A program made the position numbers and the translations under genes. From positions 2,294,001-2,358,000 of the forward strand of contig NZ_CP132343.1 of NCBI RefSeq assembly GCF_040529065.1: 64,000 bases of DNA. Reading direction: 5' to 3'. Positions 1 through 7,844 of the stretch are shown here, piece after piece. The DNA is from Xanthomonas sacchari (lineage in GTDB: Bacteria > Pseudomonadota > Gammaproteobacteria > Xanthomonadales > Xanthomonadaceae). Position 1 is the stretch's first letter. Each line of letters begins with the position of its first letter. The notes beneath the pieces are model-generated. The model had not been told where the DNA came from. It made no database searches and saw only the letters and a program-made list of their open reading frames with translations.

Positions 1-58
1 CGCCGCCGGAATCGGTGCCGGCGATGCTCAGCGCGGAGACGACGGTGGGTTCGCTCAT
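1..58 (-). CDS. thiD: ThiD, hydroxymethylpyrimidine (phosphate) kinase, N-terminal fragment
   Basis: Only the first 19 codons lie in the window; the gene continues past its left edge. The reading is MSEPTVVSALSIAGTDSGG. The segment ALSIAGTDSGG is the N-terminal substrate-binding motif of ThiD-type kinases, which phosphorylate HMP and HMP-P in thiamine pyrophosphate synthesis. The ATG is at 58-56. The identification rests on this motif alone, but it is a very characteristic one. The neighbouring membrane protein gene at 106-774 runs in the same direction, with its stop about 47 bases upstream of the thiD start, so co-transcription is possible. Confidence 0.8.
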   Translation of the reverse strand, partial: MSEPTVVSALSIAGTDSGG

Positions 59-105
59 GCGCCGATTGTGCAGGGCTGGCGTCGCTTATGCACTCGGCCG
101 CACCT

Positions 106-774
106 TCAGCGTTCGCGGCTGCGGTAGTGCGCCTGCAGCGCGTATAGCGTGCCGACCGTGCCGGTCAGCAGGGCGGGGCCGAGCAGGGCGTCGAAGCCGA
201 CCTGCCGGTAGGCCCAGGCGCCGAGGACACCGCCGCACAGGAAGCCGCCGATGATCAGCAGGCTCAGACGGATGCGTCGGCGCGGCAGCGGCAGTCCACG
301 CAGCGCCTGGCCCAGGCCGATGCCCAGGTCGGTGAACATGCCGGTGAGGTGGGTGGTACGCACCACCGCGCCGCTGTAGACGGTGGTGGTGGCGTTCTGC
401 AGGCCGCAGGCGATCGCGGCGAGGACCGCGCCGGCGAGTTGCTGCTGCTTGAACGCCTGCATCGCCGCCAGCAGCAGCAGCGCTTCCAGCGCCAGCGCCA
501 CGCCGTAGCGGCGGCCCAGGCGCAGGCGGCTGTCCTGCACGATGAAGCCGCCGAGCATCGATCCGCCGAGGAACGCCAGCACCACGCCGACCAGTTGCGC
601 GATCGCGCGCGCGTCGCCGTCGGCCAGCGCGGCGCCGAGCAGGGTGGTGGTGCCGGTGAGGTGGGTGACCGCCTGATGCTCGAAGCCGAGATAGCCGACC
701 ACGTTGACCATGCCGGCGACGGCGGCCAGCGCCCCGGCGAAGGCCCAGGCCCAGCGTGGCAGTTCCAGGTTCAT
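106..774 (-). CDS. YoaK/DUF1275 family integral membrane protein
   Basis: A 222-residue hydrophobic protein with about six predicted membrane segments. The N-terminal GMVNVVGYLGFEHQAVTHLTG stretch, with a TGTTT repeat right after it, and the central GLQNATTTVYSGAVVRTTHLTG stretch are the two halves of the DUF1275 (YoaK) fold, each built around N-x-x-T...T-H-L-T-G. The molecular function of this family is not established; it is predicted to be an inner-membrane transporter-like protein. The start ATG at 774-772 gives the usual family length. It lies between thiD and the lipoprotein gene and on the same strand as both, without clear evidence of a shared operon. Confidence 0.85.
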   Translation of the reverse strand: MNLELPRWAWAFAGALAAVAGMVNVVGYLGFEHQAVTHLTGTTTLLGAALADGDARAIAQLVGVVLAFLGGSMLGGFIVQDSRLRLGRRYGVALALEALLLLAAMQAFKQQQLAGAVLAAIACGLQNATTTVYSGAVVRTTHLTGMFTDLGIGLGQALRGLPLPRRRIRLSLLIIGGFLCGGVLGAWAYRQVGFDALLGPALLTGTVGTLYALQAHYRSRER

Positions 775-858
775 GCCGTGCGCGAAGCAGCCGCGGCGCG
801 GCGGCCGCGGGATACAGCCGCCCCAGCGTGCCGCCGTTGGCGCCTGCCTGCGGCCATC

Positions 859-1353
859 TCAGCGTGCGCCGTTGACCGCGATCTCGGAGAAGCGGCCGCT
901 GGCCGGGTCGTAGACCGCGCCCCAGAAACGGCTGCCGCCGCCGCAGGCGCGGACCGCGTCGACCGTGGGGTCGCGCTCGCTACCGTCGTCCGGCGCGAAG
1001 GCGTTGACGTAGATCGCCTGCTTGCCGCGGTACAGGATGCCGACGTACTGGCGATCGGACGCGGTGGGGTCGGCGATCTGCGGCTGCAGTTGCGCCAGGT
1101 GCGCTTCCAGTTGCGCGATCTGTTCCGGGGTCGGGATCCAGTAGCCGGTCACCGCGCCGTCCTGGCGCGCCGGGCTGTCGCGCGCGCAGGTGTCGAGCAC
1201 CTGCGCGGCGGTGCTGTTGCGGGTGACGATCCACGACTGCCCGGCCTTGACCGCGGTCGGCACCATGGCCGGCCCGCGCGTGGTGGCGCAGGCGCCGAGC
1301 AGGGCCATGGCCAGCGCCGCGCCGGCCAGGCGCACGCCGGCCGCCGCGTTCAC
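859..1353 (-). CDS. Small lipoprotein of unknown function
   Basis: A 164-residue protein starting at GTG (1353-1351), which overlaps the TGA stop of the upstream phoH-type gene, so translation is probably coupled. It has a short hydrophobic signal ending in a lipobox (ALLGAC, Cys about residue 22), followed by a mature domain containing two further cysteines. The mature part has motifs such as VGILYRGKQAIYVNAF and GGGSRFWGAVYDPASG, which I do not recognise as a named domain. The GTG start is chosen because it begins directly at the signal peptide; longer versions of this frame run back into the phoH gene. Location is probably the outer or inner membrane facing the periplasm. Confidence 0.7.
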   Translation of the reverse strand: MNAAAGVRLAGAALAMALLGACATTRGPAMVPTAVKAGQSWIVTRNSTAAQVLDTCARDSPARQDGAVTGYWIPTPEQIAQLEAHLAQLQPQIADPTASDRQYVGILYRGKQAIYVNAFAPDDGSERDPTVDAVRACGGGSRFWGAVYDPASGRFSEIAVNGAR

Positions 1354-2753
1354 AGCACCTCCGAGGCGTAGTCGGCCAGGCGCGAGCGCTCGCCGCGGCG
1401 CAGGGTGATGTGCGCGCTGTGCGGCCAGGCCTTGAAGCGGTCCACCGCGTAGGTCAGGCCGGAGGTGGTCTCGGTCAGGTAGGGCGTGTCGATCTGTTCG
1501 ACGTTGCCCAGGCACACGATCTTGGTGCCGGGGCCGGCACGGGTGATCAGCGTCTTCATCTGCTTCGGCGTCAGGTTCTGCGCTTCGTCCAGGATCAGGT
1601 AGCGCGACAGGAAGGTGCGCCCGCGCATGAAGTTCATCGAGCGGATCTTGATGCGGCTGGCGAGCAGGTCGTTGGTGGCCTGGCGGCCCCAGGTGCCGCC
1701 TTCCTGGGTGTGGGTGAGCACTTCCAGGTTGTCGGTGAGCGCGCCCATCCACGGCGTCATCTTCTCTTCCTCGGTGCCGGGCAAAAAGCCGATGTCCTCG
1801 CCGACGCTCACCGTGGCGCGGGTCATGATGATCTCGCGGTAGCGCTGCTGGTCCATGGTCTGCGCCAGGCCCGCGGCCAGCGCCAGCAGGGTCTTGCCGG
1901 TACCGGCGGTGCCGAGCAGGGTGACGAAGTCGATTTCCGGATCCATCAGCGCGTTGAGCGCGAAGTTCTGCTCGCGGTTGCGCGCGGCGATGCCCCACAC
2001 CGCGTGCTGGCCGCTGCGGAAGTCGTCGACCAGCGCCAGCGTCGCCTTGCGCTCGGCGTTGACCTTGACCACGCGCAGTTCCACTTCGTCCTCGCCGGGC
2101 AGGTACAGGTACTGGTTCGGATACCAGTCCTCGTCGGCGGCCAGGGCGATCTCGTAGCAGGTGCGGCCCTTGTCGCTCCAGCTGCGCAGGTCCTGGTTGT
2201 GCTTCTGCCAGAAATTCTCCGGCAGCTCGATCGCGCCGGTGTAGAGCAGGCTGAAATCGTCGAGCGCGCGGTCGTTCTCGTAGTCCTCGGCGACCAGCCC
2301 GCTGATCGCCGCCTTGATCCGCAGGTTGATGTCCTTGGACACCAGGATCACCGGGATTTCCGGCTGCTCCTCGCGCAGCGCCAGCACCGCGGCCAGGATC
2401 TTGTTGTCCGGGGCGACGCTGCCGAAGCTGCGCCCCGGCTCGACCGGGCGCACCTGGAAGTACAGCCGGCCGATGCTGCCGGTGCTCTTGAGCTGGATGC
2501 CCTGCGGATGGCTGAGCGGGATGCCGGATTCGATCTGCTCGGCGCCGGCGCCCTCGATCAGCTCGTTGAGGAAACGGCTGACCTGGCGCGCGTTGCGGCT
2601 GACTTCGGACATGCCCTTCTTGGCATTGTCCAGTTCCTCGATCACCTGCATCGGCAGGAACACGTCGTGTTCCTCGAACTTGAACAGCGCGGTCGGATCG
2701 TGCATCAGCACGTTGGTATCCAGCACGTAGATGCGCTTGCCTCGGGTCATCAT
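1350..2753 (-). CDS. PIN-PhoH family ATPase (PhoH2/YlaK-like)
   Basis: A 467-residue protein. Residues about 8-140 form a PIN nuclease-like domain, opening with YVLDTNVLMHDPTALFKF and containing the acidic EELDNAKKG stretch. Residues about 250-467 form a PhoH P-loop ATPase with Walker A GTAGTGKT and a Walker B-like YLILDEAQNLTPKQ. Family members of this fused type are reported as RNA helicase/ribonucleases; the substrate here is unknown. Two adjacent ATG codons (2753 and 2750) are possible starts, with an AGGA just upstream. It lies 79 bases downstream of bcp on the same strand and overlaps the following lipoprotein gene by 4 bases. Confidence 0.9.
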   Translation of the reverse strand: MMTRGKRIYVLDTNVLMHDPTALFKFEEHDVFLPMQVIEELDNAKKGMSEVSRNARQVSRFLNELIEGAGAEQIESGIPLSHPQGIQLKSTGSIGRLYFQVRPVEPGRSFGSVAPDNKILAAVLALREEQPEIPVILVSKDINLRIKAAISGLVAEDYENDRALDDFSLLYTGAIELPENFWQKHNQDLRSWSDKGRTCYEIALAADEDWYPNQYLYLPGEDEVELRVVKVNAERKATLALVDDFRSGQHAVWGIAARNREQNFALNALMDPEIDFVTLLGTAGTGKTLLALAAGLAQTMDQQRYREIIMTRATVSVGEDIGFLPGTEEEKMTPWMGALTDNLEVLTHTQEGGTWGRQATNDLLASRIKIRSMNFMRGRTFLSRYLILDEAQNLTPKQMKTLITRAGPGTKIVCLGNVEQIDTPYLTETTSGLTYAVDRFKAWPHSAHITLRRGERSRLADYASEVL

Positions 2754-2832
2754 GGATTCCTGAAAGAGGAGCAGGGACGAACCATCGCTGCCTGCGGGGC
2801 AGGGCGATGCGGGGTGCGGGAAACGGCAGTGG

Positions 2833-3312
2833 TCACTGCTTGGCGGCGGCCTGCAGCGCGTCTAGCACGGCCTGGGCGTGGCCGGGGACCTTGACCTTGC
2901 GCCAGCTGCGGACCAGTTGGCCGGTCGGCGAGAGCAGGAAGGTGCTGCGCTCGATGCCCAGCACCTGGCGGCCGTACATGTTCTTTTCCTTGATCACGTC
3001 GAAGGCGCGGCACAGCGCTTCGTCGGCATCGCTGATCAGGGGGAAGCGGAAGCCCTGCTTGGCGCAGAAATTGTCGTGCGACTTCACCGAGTCGCGCGAC
3101 ACGCCCAGCACGGTGGCGCCGGCCTGTTCGAACTGCGGCAGCAACGCATTGAACTCGATGCCCTCGGTGGTGCAGCCGGGCGTGCTGTCCTTCGGATAGA
3201 AATACAGCACCAGCCAGCGGCCGGCGTAGTCGCCGAGCGTGGCGCTTGCGCCGCCGGACAGCGCCAGCGGCAAGGCCAGCGTGCTGCGGTCCAGGGTGTC
3301 GCCGTCCTTCAT
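2833..3312 (-). CDS. bcp: Thioredoxin-dependent peroxiredoxin Bcp (AhpC/TSA family)
   Basis: A 159-residue peroxiredoxin. The peroxidatic motif YPKDSTPGCTTEG carries the catalytic cysteine, and the later VSRDSVKSH segment is typical of the BCP/PrxQ group. There is no cysteine five residues after the peroxidatic one (a threonine-glutamate-glycine follows). The next cysteines are in NFCAKQ and EALCRAF, so the resolving residue is not obvious. The enzyme reduces hydrogen peroxide and organic hydroperoxides in the cytoplasm using thioredoxin. The ATG at 3312-3310 gives the normal length. It follows the gcvR-like gene by 65 bases, as in E. coli. Confidence 0.92.
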   Translation of the reverse strand: MKDGDTLDRSTLALPLALSGGASATLGDYAGRWLVLYFYPKDSTPGCTTEGIEFNALLPQFEQAGATVLGVSRDSVKSHDNFCAKQGFRFPLISDADEALCRAFDVIKEKNMYGRQVLGIERSTFLLSPTGQLVRSWRKVKVPGHAQAVLDALQAAAKQ

Positions 3313-3377
3313 GGGGTGTCCTCCGCGTGCATCGCCATCATCCGCGTTCGATTGCGTCGGTGTCCAGCGCGGCGCAC

Positions 3378-3953
3378 TCAGAACTTCATCGGATCCATGA
3401 TCGCGTCCAGGTTGAGGTGGTCGCAGAACTCGAGGAAGTCGTCGCGCAGCGCGGCGATGTGCATGTTCGCCGGCACCCCGATCGTCACCTGCGCCGAGAA
3501 CATCTCCGCGCCGGTCTGCATGGCGCGGTAGCGCGTGCTCTGCAGGTTCTCGATGGTGATGCCCTGGCGGTCGAAGAAGTCGGCCAACTGGAACAGGATG
3601 CCGGGTTTGTCGGCGGCGATGACTTCGACGATGTACGGCAGCAGGTTGGACTGCGCCTGCTTGGCGCCGGTGCGGTACCACACCAGCTTCATGCCTTCCT
3701 CGCGGTCGAGGCGGGTGAGCATGGCTTCGAGCTTGGCCACCGAGTCCCACGAGCCGGTCGCCAGCGCGGTCACCGACACGTCGCGGCCGACCGTGGCCAG
3801 GCGCGCATCGACGAGATTGCAGCCGCTGTCGGCGATGCGACGCGTCACCGGCAACAAGGGCGACTCCGGATGCGTCGTGTAGGCGTTGATCAGGAGGTGG
3901 TTTTCGGTCGGCGCGGGCCGGGGCGTGGTGTCAGTCAAAGGGGCTTCCGGCAT
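3378..3953 (-). CDS. gcvR: Glycine cleavage system regulator GcvR-like, double ACT domain protein
   Basis: A 191-residue protein with two ACT domains. The first is around residues 18-90 (LLINAYTTHPESPLLPVTRR...), the second around 105-180 (IVEVIAADKPGILFQLADFF). The length and two-ACT arrangement match GcvR, which in E. coli binds glycine and antagonises GcvA. The position supports this: it is divergent from dapA and directly upstream of bcp, the same neighbourhood as in E. coli. The ATG at 3953-3951 is used; longer in-frame extensions run through the dapA promoter region and look spurious. No gcvA-type gene is in the window, so the regulatory role is inferred. Confidence 0.78.
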   Translation of the reverse strand: MPEAPLTDTTPRPAPTENHLLINAYTTHPESPLLPVTRRIADSGCNLVDARLATVGRDVSVTALATGSWDSVAKLEAMLTRLDREEGMKLVWYRTGAKQAQSNLLPYIVEVIAADKPGILFQLADFFDRQGITIENLQSTRYRAMQTGAEMFSAQVTIGVPANMHIAALRDDFLEFCDHLNLDAIMDPMKF

Positions 3954-4119
3954 TGCGTAAGGCTGAACGGCATCCGGGCGGTCGCCCGGCATGGTGTGCA
4001 GCATACTTGCCCGCGCTTTCGGGCCGCAAGTAACATGCGGGGCGACCTTGCCGCGCGTGCGGGGCCGACCCGTCCGCGCAGCCTGCGCGGCCCTTTTCTC
4101 CCAGCGAGCACCCGGCATC

Positions 4120-5028
4120 TTGTCTCTCTCCGGCATCATCACCGCCCTGGCCACGCCCTTCCAGGGCAATGGCGACCTCGACCTCGACGCCTGGCAGCGG
4201 CTGCTCAAACGCCAGCTCGACGGCGGCGTGCAGGGGCTGGTGGTGGCGGGATCGACCGGCGAGGCGGCCACGCTGCTGGACGAGGAATACGACCGGATCC
4301 TGCGCGAAGCGGTGCAGGCGATCGGCGGGCGCGTGCCGGTGCTGGCCGGCACCGGCCTGTCCGGTACCGCCAAGACCGTGGCGCTGACCCAGCGCGCCGC
4401 CGCCGGTGGCGCGCAGTACGCGCTGGTGGTGACGCCGCCGTACGTGCGTCCGACCCAGGCCGGCCTGATCGCGCACTACACCCAGGTCGCCGAGCAGGGC
4501 GGCCTGCCGGTGCTGCTGTACAACGTGCCCGGCCGCACCGGCTGCGACCTGCTGCCGGAGACCGTGGCGCAACTGGCGCAGCATCCGAACATCGTCGGCA
4601 TCAAGGAAGCCGTGAGCGACCCGCAGCGCATCGCCGCGCTGGCGGCCCTGCGCAGCGACCAGTTCGCCGTGTTCAGTGGCGACGACGGCAGCGCCGCGCA
4701 GGCGATGCTGGCCGGCTTCGACGGGCTGATCTCGGTGGCCTCCAACGCGCTGCCGCGCGCCTACCGGCGCCTGTGCGACCTGGCGCGCGCGCGGCAGGCC
4801 GAGCCGGCGCAGGCCTGGGACGCGCGGCTGCAGCCGTTCCATGCGTTCTGCGGCATCGAATCCAACCCGATCCCGGTCAAGGCGCTACTGCAGCGCGCCG
4901 GGATCGGCCAGGGCCTGCGGCTGCCGCTGCTTCCGCTGTCCACGGCGCACCATGCCACGGCCGACCGACTTGCCGCCGACGCTGCCGCGTTGGAAGACCT
5001 ATCCAGCCGCGAAACGCTCGCGGCCTGA
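4120..5028 (+). CDS. dapA: 4-hydroxy-tetrahydrodipicolinate synthase DapA
   Basis: A 302-residue class I aldolase that condenses pyruvate with aspartate semialdehyde in lysine and peptidoglycan precursor synthesis. Landmarks are the GSTGEAATL substrate loop (residues 44-52), the catalytic tyrosine at about 134 in [10 protein letters not shown], and the Schiff-base lysine at about 162 in [10 protein letters not shown]. The best start is a TTG at 4120-4122, because the conserved N-terminus ([12 protein letters not shown]) begins right there. The in-frame ATG at 3991 would add 43 non-conserved residues running through the divergent promoter region. The next gene, a BamC-like lipoprotein, starts 17 bases after the stop, as in E. 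coli dapA-bamC. Confidence 0.94.
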   Translation: MSLSGIITALATPFQGNGDLDLDAWQRLLKRQLDGGVQGLVVAGSTGEAATLLDEEYDRILREAVQAIGGRVPVLAGTGLSGTAKTVALTQRAAAGGAQYALVVTPPYVRPTQAGLIAHYTQVAEQGGLPVLLYNVPGRTGCDLLPETVAQLAQHPNIVGIKEAVSDPQRIAALAALRSDQFAVFSGDDGSAAQAMLAGFDGLISVASNALPRAYRRLCDLARARQAEPAQAWDARLQPFHAFCGIESNPIPVKALLQRAGIGQGLRLPLLPLSTAHHATADRLAADAAALEDLSSRETLAA

Positions 5029-5045
5029 CTCCAGGAGATTGATTG

Positions 5046-5570
5046 ATGCGTGCTTCCGTTCCCTACGTCCGCGTGCTGTCGGCCGCCGTGCTGGCGACCA
5101 CCCTGGTCGCGGCCACCAGCGGTTGCAGCTGGTTCCACAAGGGCAAGCCGCGCGGCGACTACGCGCTGGCGCCCGACATGCGCCCGCTGGAAGTGCCGCC
5201 GGATCTAACCTCGCCCGATACCTCGGCAGCGATGAAGGTGCCGGCGCTGGCCTCGGCGCAGCGGCCTGCGGCCCCGGCCGGCCAAGCCCCGGCGGCCTCG
5301 AACAGCGGCTTCGTGGTGCCGGGCACCCGCGACCAGGTGTTCGGCCAGGTCGGCGATGCGCTCGGCGGCATCGAAGGCGTCACCATCGCCAGCCGCGCGC
5401 AGTTGCTGGGCTCCTACGACGTGGCCTACGAAGGCAGCAACTTCCTGGTGCGCGTAGTGGCGGTGGATGCCGGCGTGTACGTCTCGGCGGTGGATCCGCG
5501 CGGCCTGCCGGCCACCGGCGAAGCGCCGGTCAAGCTGATCGCCGCGCTGAAGGCCAAGCTGGGTCATTGA
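5046..5570 (+). CDS. BamC-like outer-membrane lipoprotein, short form
   Basis: A 174-residue lipoprotein with a hydrophobic signal and lipobox ending ATSGC (Cys about 27). Just after it comes a proline-rich unstructured stretch containing RPLEVPPDLTSPD, which is the BamD-binding signature of BamC. The rest (FVVPGTRDQVFGQVGDAL to the end) looks like a single helix-grip domain. E. coli BamC has two such domains and about 344 residues, so this is a one-domain version. AGGAG at 5033-5037 is well placed for the ATG at 5046. Its position immediately after dapA matches the E. coli order and supports a role in outer-membrane protein assembly. Confidence 0.75.
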   Translation: MRASVPYVRVLSAAVLATTLVAATSGCSWFHKGKPRGDYALAPDMRPLEVPPDLTSPDTSAAMKVPALASAQRPAAPAGQAPAASNSGFVVPGTRDQVFGQVGDALGGIEGVTIASRAQLLGSYDVAYEGSNFLVRVVAVDAGVYVSAVDPRGLPATGEAPVKLIAALKAKLGH

Positions 5571-5615
5571 TCCGGTGTGGCCCGGCGCGTGCGCCGGATC
5601 TGGCTGCAGAATGCG

Positions 5616-5645
5616 AAACGGGCGCCTAGTGCGCCCGTTTTCGTT
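5616..5645 (+). terminator. Rho-independent terminator after the dapA-bamC-like operon
   Basis: A near-perfect hairpin with arms AAACGGGCGC (5616-5625) and GCGCCCGTTT (5631-5640), a 5-base loop, and a short T-rich tail. It lies 46 bases after the lipoprotein stop. This is a sequence-based call. Confidence 0.8.
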
Positions 5646-5704
5646 CCGCGAGAAAGGAGTGCAAGGGCAAGCGCCGTTCCTTGCTTCAGCGCCACGCTGG
5701 GCGC

Positions 5705-5803
5705 CGTACCCTCACCCCAACCCCTCTCCCGGAGGGAGAGGGACTTCGGCTTCTTCCTTCTCCCTCCGGGAGAAGGTGCCCCGCAGGGGCGGATGAGGGT
5801 ACG
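5705..5803 (+). repeat. Small inverted-repeat element, copy a
   Basis: A ~99-bp element with 10-base terminal inverted repeats CGTACCCTCA and TGAGGGTACG. It has two internal stems (CTCTCCC/GGGAGAG and TTCTCCC/GGGAGAA) and a GTGCCCCGCAGGGGC hairpin. It has no coding content. Near-identical copies are at 5991-6089 and 6278-6375; related ones are at 21757-21909 (inverted, longer) and 26877-26993. Confidence 0.85.
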
Positions 5804-5990
5804 GGCGAAGCCTCGCGCCTAGGAGGGTGTAACCGCGTATCCGGTCGAGCGGCGGCAACGCGAGTTGTCAGAGGCGCCCTGCGTGTGCAAGTAGCGGCGT
5901 TGGCCGCGATGGGCTCTGCAAGATGCGCGTCGCGGCTGATTCAAAAAAGGCAATAAGAGCCGCTCCTTGCTTCAGCGCGCTGCTGCGCGC

Positions 5991-6089
5991 CGTACCCTCA
6001 CCCCAACCCCTCTCCCGAGGGGAGAGGGGCTCCGGCTTCTTCCTTCTCCCCTCGGGAGAAGGTGCCCCGAAGGGGCGGATGAGGGTACG
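5991..6089 (+). repeat. Small inverted-repeat element, copy b
   Basis: Second copy of the element described at 5705-5803, with intact CGTACCCTCA/TGAGGGTACG ends. It carries CCCGAGGGG in place of CCCGGAGGG in the first stem. It is part of the tandem 287-bp array. Confidence 0.85.
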
Positions 6090-6277
6090 GGCGAAGCCTC
6101 GCGTCCTACGAGGGTGTAACCGCGTGTCCGGTCGAGCGGTGGCAACGCGAGTTGTCAGAGGTGCCCTGCGTATGCAAGTAGCGGCGTTGGCCGCGATAGG
6201 CTCTGCAAGATGCGCGTCGCGGCTGATTCAAAAAAGGCAATAAGAGCCGCTCCTTGCTTCAGCGCGCTGCTGGGCGC

Positions 6278-6375
6278 CGTACCTCACCCCAACCCCTCTC
6301 CCGAGGGGAGAGGGGCTTCGGCTTCTTCCTTCTCCCCTCGGGAGAAGGTGCCCCGCAGGGGCGGATGAGGGTACG
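6278..6375 (+). repeat. Small inverted-repeat element, copy c
   Basis: Third copy of the element described at 5705-5803. Its left end has lost one base (CGTACCTCA). It lies in the incomplete third unit of the tandem array. Confidence 0.82.
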
Positions 6376-6522
6376 GGCGAAGCCTCACGCCTAGGAGGGT
6401 GTAACCGCGTGTCCGGTCGAGCGGCGGCAACGCGAGTTGTCAGAGGCGCCCTGAAGCCGCAGCTTGTCTCTACGGTTTTGTACGGTCTGGCGGGCGGCGC
6501 CTGGGCAGAATCCGCGGCGCAG

Positions 6523-6846
6523 TTACTTCCGCAGCAGCGGCAGCTTGTTCGGCTTGCCGTCCCACTCGGCGGCGTCGGGCAGCGGTTCCTGGCGCGTGGT
6601 CAGGACCGGCCAGGCCTTGGCCAGTTCCGCGTTGAGTGCGACGAAGCCTTCCTGGCCTGCGGGCACGTCGTCTTCGGGGTAGATGGCGTTGGCCGGGCAT
6701 TCCGGCTCGCACAGCGTGCAGTCGATGCACTCGTCCGGATCGATCACCAGGAAGTTCGGGCCGGCGTGGAAGCAGTCCACGGGGCACACTTCCACGCAGT
6801 CGGTGTATTTGCACTTGATGCAGTTTTCGGTGACGACGAAAGGCAT
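6523..6846 (-). CDS. fdxA: Seven-iron ferredoxin FdxA
   Basis: A 107-residue ferredoxin of the [3Fe-4S][4Fe-4S] type. The first cluster motif is C-x2-C-x4-C-x3-C-P at residues 9-21 ([14 protein letters not shown]); the second is C40-x2-C43-x2-C46-x3-C50-P ([12 protein letters not shown]). The ~50-residue C-terminal extension ([17 protein letters not shown]...) is typical of the Azotobacter-type FdxA group. It acts as a cytoplasmic electron carrier; partners are not identifiable from the window. The ATG at 6846 gives the family length. It is a single gene, convergent with the dapA-bamC-like operon. Confidence 0.94.
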   Translation of the reverse strand: MPFVVTENCIKCKYTDCVEVCPVDCFHAGPNFLVIDPDECIDCTLCEPECPANAIYPEDDVPAGQEGFVALNAELAKAWPVLTTRQEPLPDAAEWDGKPNKLPLLRK

Positions 6847-6944
6847 GGCGGGATCCGGCGATTAACCCGGCAATTCTAATGCAAAGCGGCCACCGCCGCC
6901 GTGTGTGCGGGGCAGCCGGGCAGGAGGCGGCCGGTGCACGCGGC

Positions 6945-7844
6945 TCAGCCGGCGAGGCCGCCGCGCTGCTGCGCCAGCCGATACAGGCCGCGTGCGGCCA
7001 GATCCTCCGGATGGGTGCGCACGCGGCTGCCGAGCGTGGCCAGCGCATGCGCATAGCGCGCCAGCAGGCCGCTGCCGCCGACCAGGTGCACCACCGGCGG
7101 CAAGGTGGGGTGCGCGCGCAGTTCGTGGCCGATCAGCAGGCCGGACAGATACGACGGTGCCGCGGCGGCGCTCAGGCGTTCGAACAGGCCCAGGCTGCGC
7201 ACGCCGAACAGATGGTGCAGCACCCCGCCGGGGTCGCCGCTGCGCTGCACGCCGGCGTCGAACGCGGCCGCATCGAAGACGCCGTCGTCGGCGTCCATCA
7301 GCCGCGCCAGCAGGCTGTGCGTGCGCAGCAGCGCGTACAGCTCGCCGGTCATCATCGTCGCCAGCGAGGCGATGCGCCCGTCCTGCAGGGTCACCCACTT
7401 GCTGTGCGTGCCGGGCAGGCAGACGTGGTGGACCTCGGTCGTCGGCGGTTCCTGCGCGAGCAACGCGAGCAGGCCGATCAGTTGGGTCTCTTCGCCGCGC
7501 ATCACGTCCGGCACGGCGTCGGCGTCGCTGGCCACGCCGGGCACGAACCACAGCGTGCGGCCGGGCAGCGCCGGATCCTGCAGTGGCTGCATCGCCGCGG
7601 CCAGGGCGGCAGCGTCGGCCGGGCAGGACGCGTACGGCAGTTCGATCCAGCCGTTGCGGCTGCCGATCATCCCGCACAGGACGATGTCGCCGTCCCAGCC
7701 GTCGATCAGGGTGGCCAGGGTCGCGGCGAAGCGGCCCTGGCAGGCGGCGATGCCCTGGTCGCTGCGGCGCTGGTCGAGAATGCCGCCGTCGGCATCGAGC
7801 CGATAGCCGCGCAGGCTGCTGGTCCCCCAATCGACGACGATCAT
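6945..7844 (-). CDS. dgoK: 2-dehydro-3-deoxygalactonokinase DgoK
   Basis: A 299-residue sugar-acid kinase that phosphorylates 2-keto-3-deoxygalactonate (KDGal), the second step after DgoD in D-galactonate breakdown. The N-terminus IVVDWGTSSLRGY is the ASKHA-fold phosphate-1 motif of DgoK. CLPGTHSKWV is the family signature, and VVHLVGGSGLLARYAHAL is the adenosine-binding segment. The start ATG (7844-7842) overlaps the stop of the upstream lactonase gene as ATGA, so translation is coupled. It is the last gene of the dgoA-dgoD-lactonase-dgoK operon. Confidence 0.92.
   Translation of the reverse strand: MIVVDWGTSSLRGYRLDADGGILDQRRSDQGIAACQGRFAATLATLIDGWDGDIVLCGMIGSRNGWIELPYASCPADAAALAAAMQPLQDPALPGRTLWFVPGVASDADAVPDVMRGEETQLIGLLALLAQEPPTTEVHHVCLPGTHSKWVTLQDGRIASLATMMTGELYALLRTHSLLARLMDADDGVFDAAAFDAGVQRSGDPGGVLHHLFGVRSLGLFERLSAAAAPSYLSGLLIGHELRAHPTLPPVVHLVGGSGLLARYAHALATLGSRVRTHPEDLAARGLYRLAQQRGGLAG

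Larger units (their letters stand above)
5679..6453. repeat. Three tandem ~287-bp repeats, each carrying a small inverted-repeat element
   Basis: The sequence CCTTGCTTCAGCG recurs at 5679, 5965 and 6252, spacings of 286 and 287 bases. Each unit contains, in order, a small inverted-repeat element (CGTACCCTCA...TGAGGGTACG), a GAAGCCTC(G/A)CG segment, GTGTAACCGCGT(A/G)TCCGGTCGAGCGG, and AGTTGTCAGAGG. Copies 1 and 2 also contain GGCTCTGCAAGATGCGCGTC and an A-run near their right end. The third copy stops after about 200 bases, at CAGAGGCGCCCTG. Copies differ by a few substitutions and single-base changes, which suggests fairly recent tandem duplication. Confidence 0.9.
5571..6522. other. Gene-free convergent interval filled by a tandem repeat array
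   Basis: There is no credible gene between the bamC-like gene and fdxA, which converge here. The interval contains the terminator at 5616-5645 and three tandem copies of a ~287-bp unit (5679-6453). The open frames in it are GC-rich noise repeated with the unit; they lack ribosome binding sites and family signatures. Confidence 0.8.

Noticed and set aside
859-1998. A 379-codon minus-strand frame covering the lipoprotein and part of the PhoH-type gene
   Set aside because: Only the last 164 codons form the lipoprotein with its own signal; the upstream part is a shadow of the PhoH-type ATPase.
5679-6453. Possible CRISPR array
   Set aside because: Repeat units are ~287 bases and directly adjacent, without short repeats alternating with unique spacers, and no cas genes are nearby.
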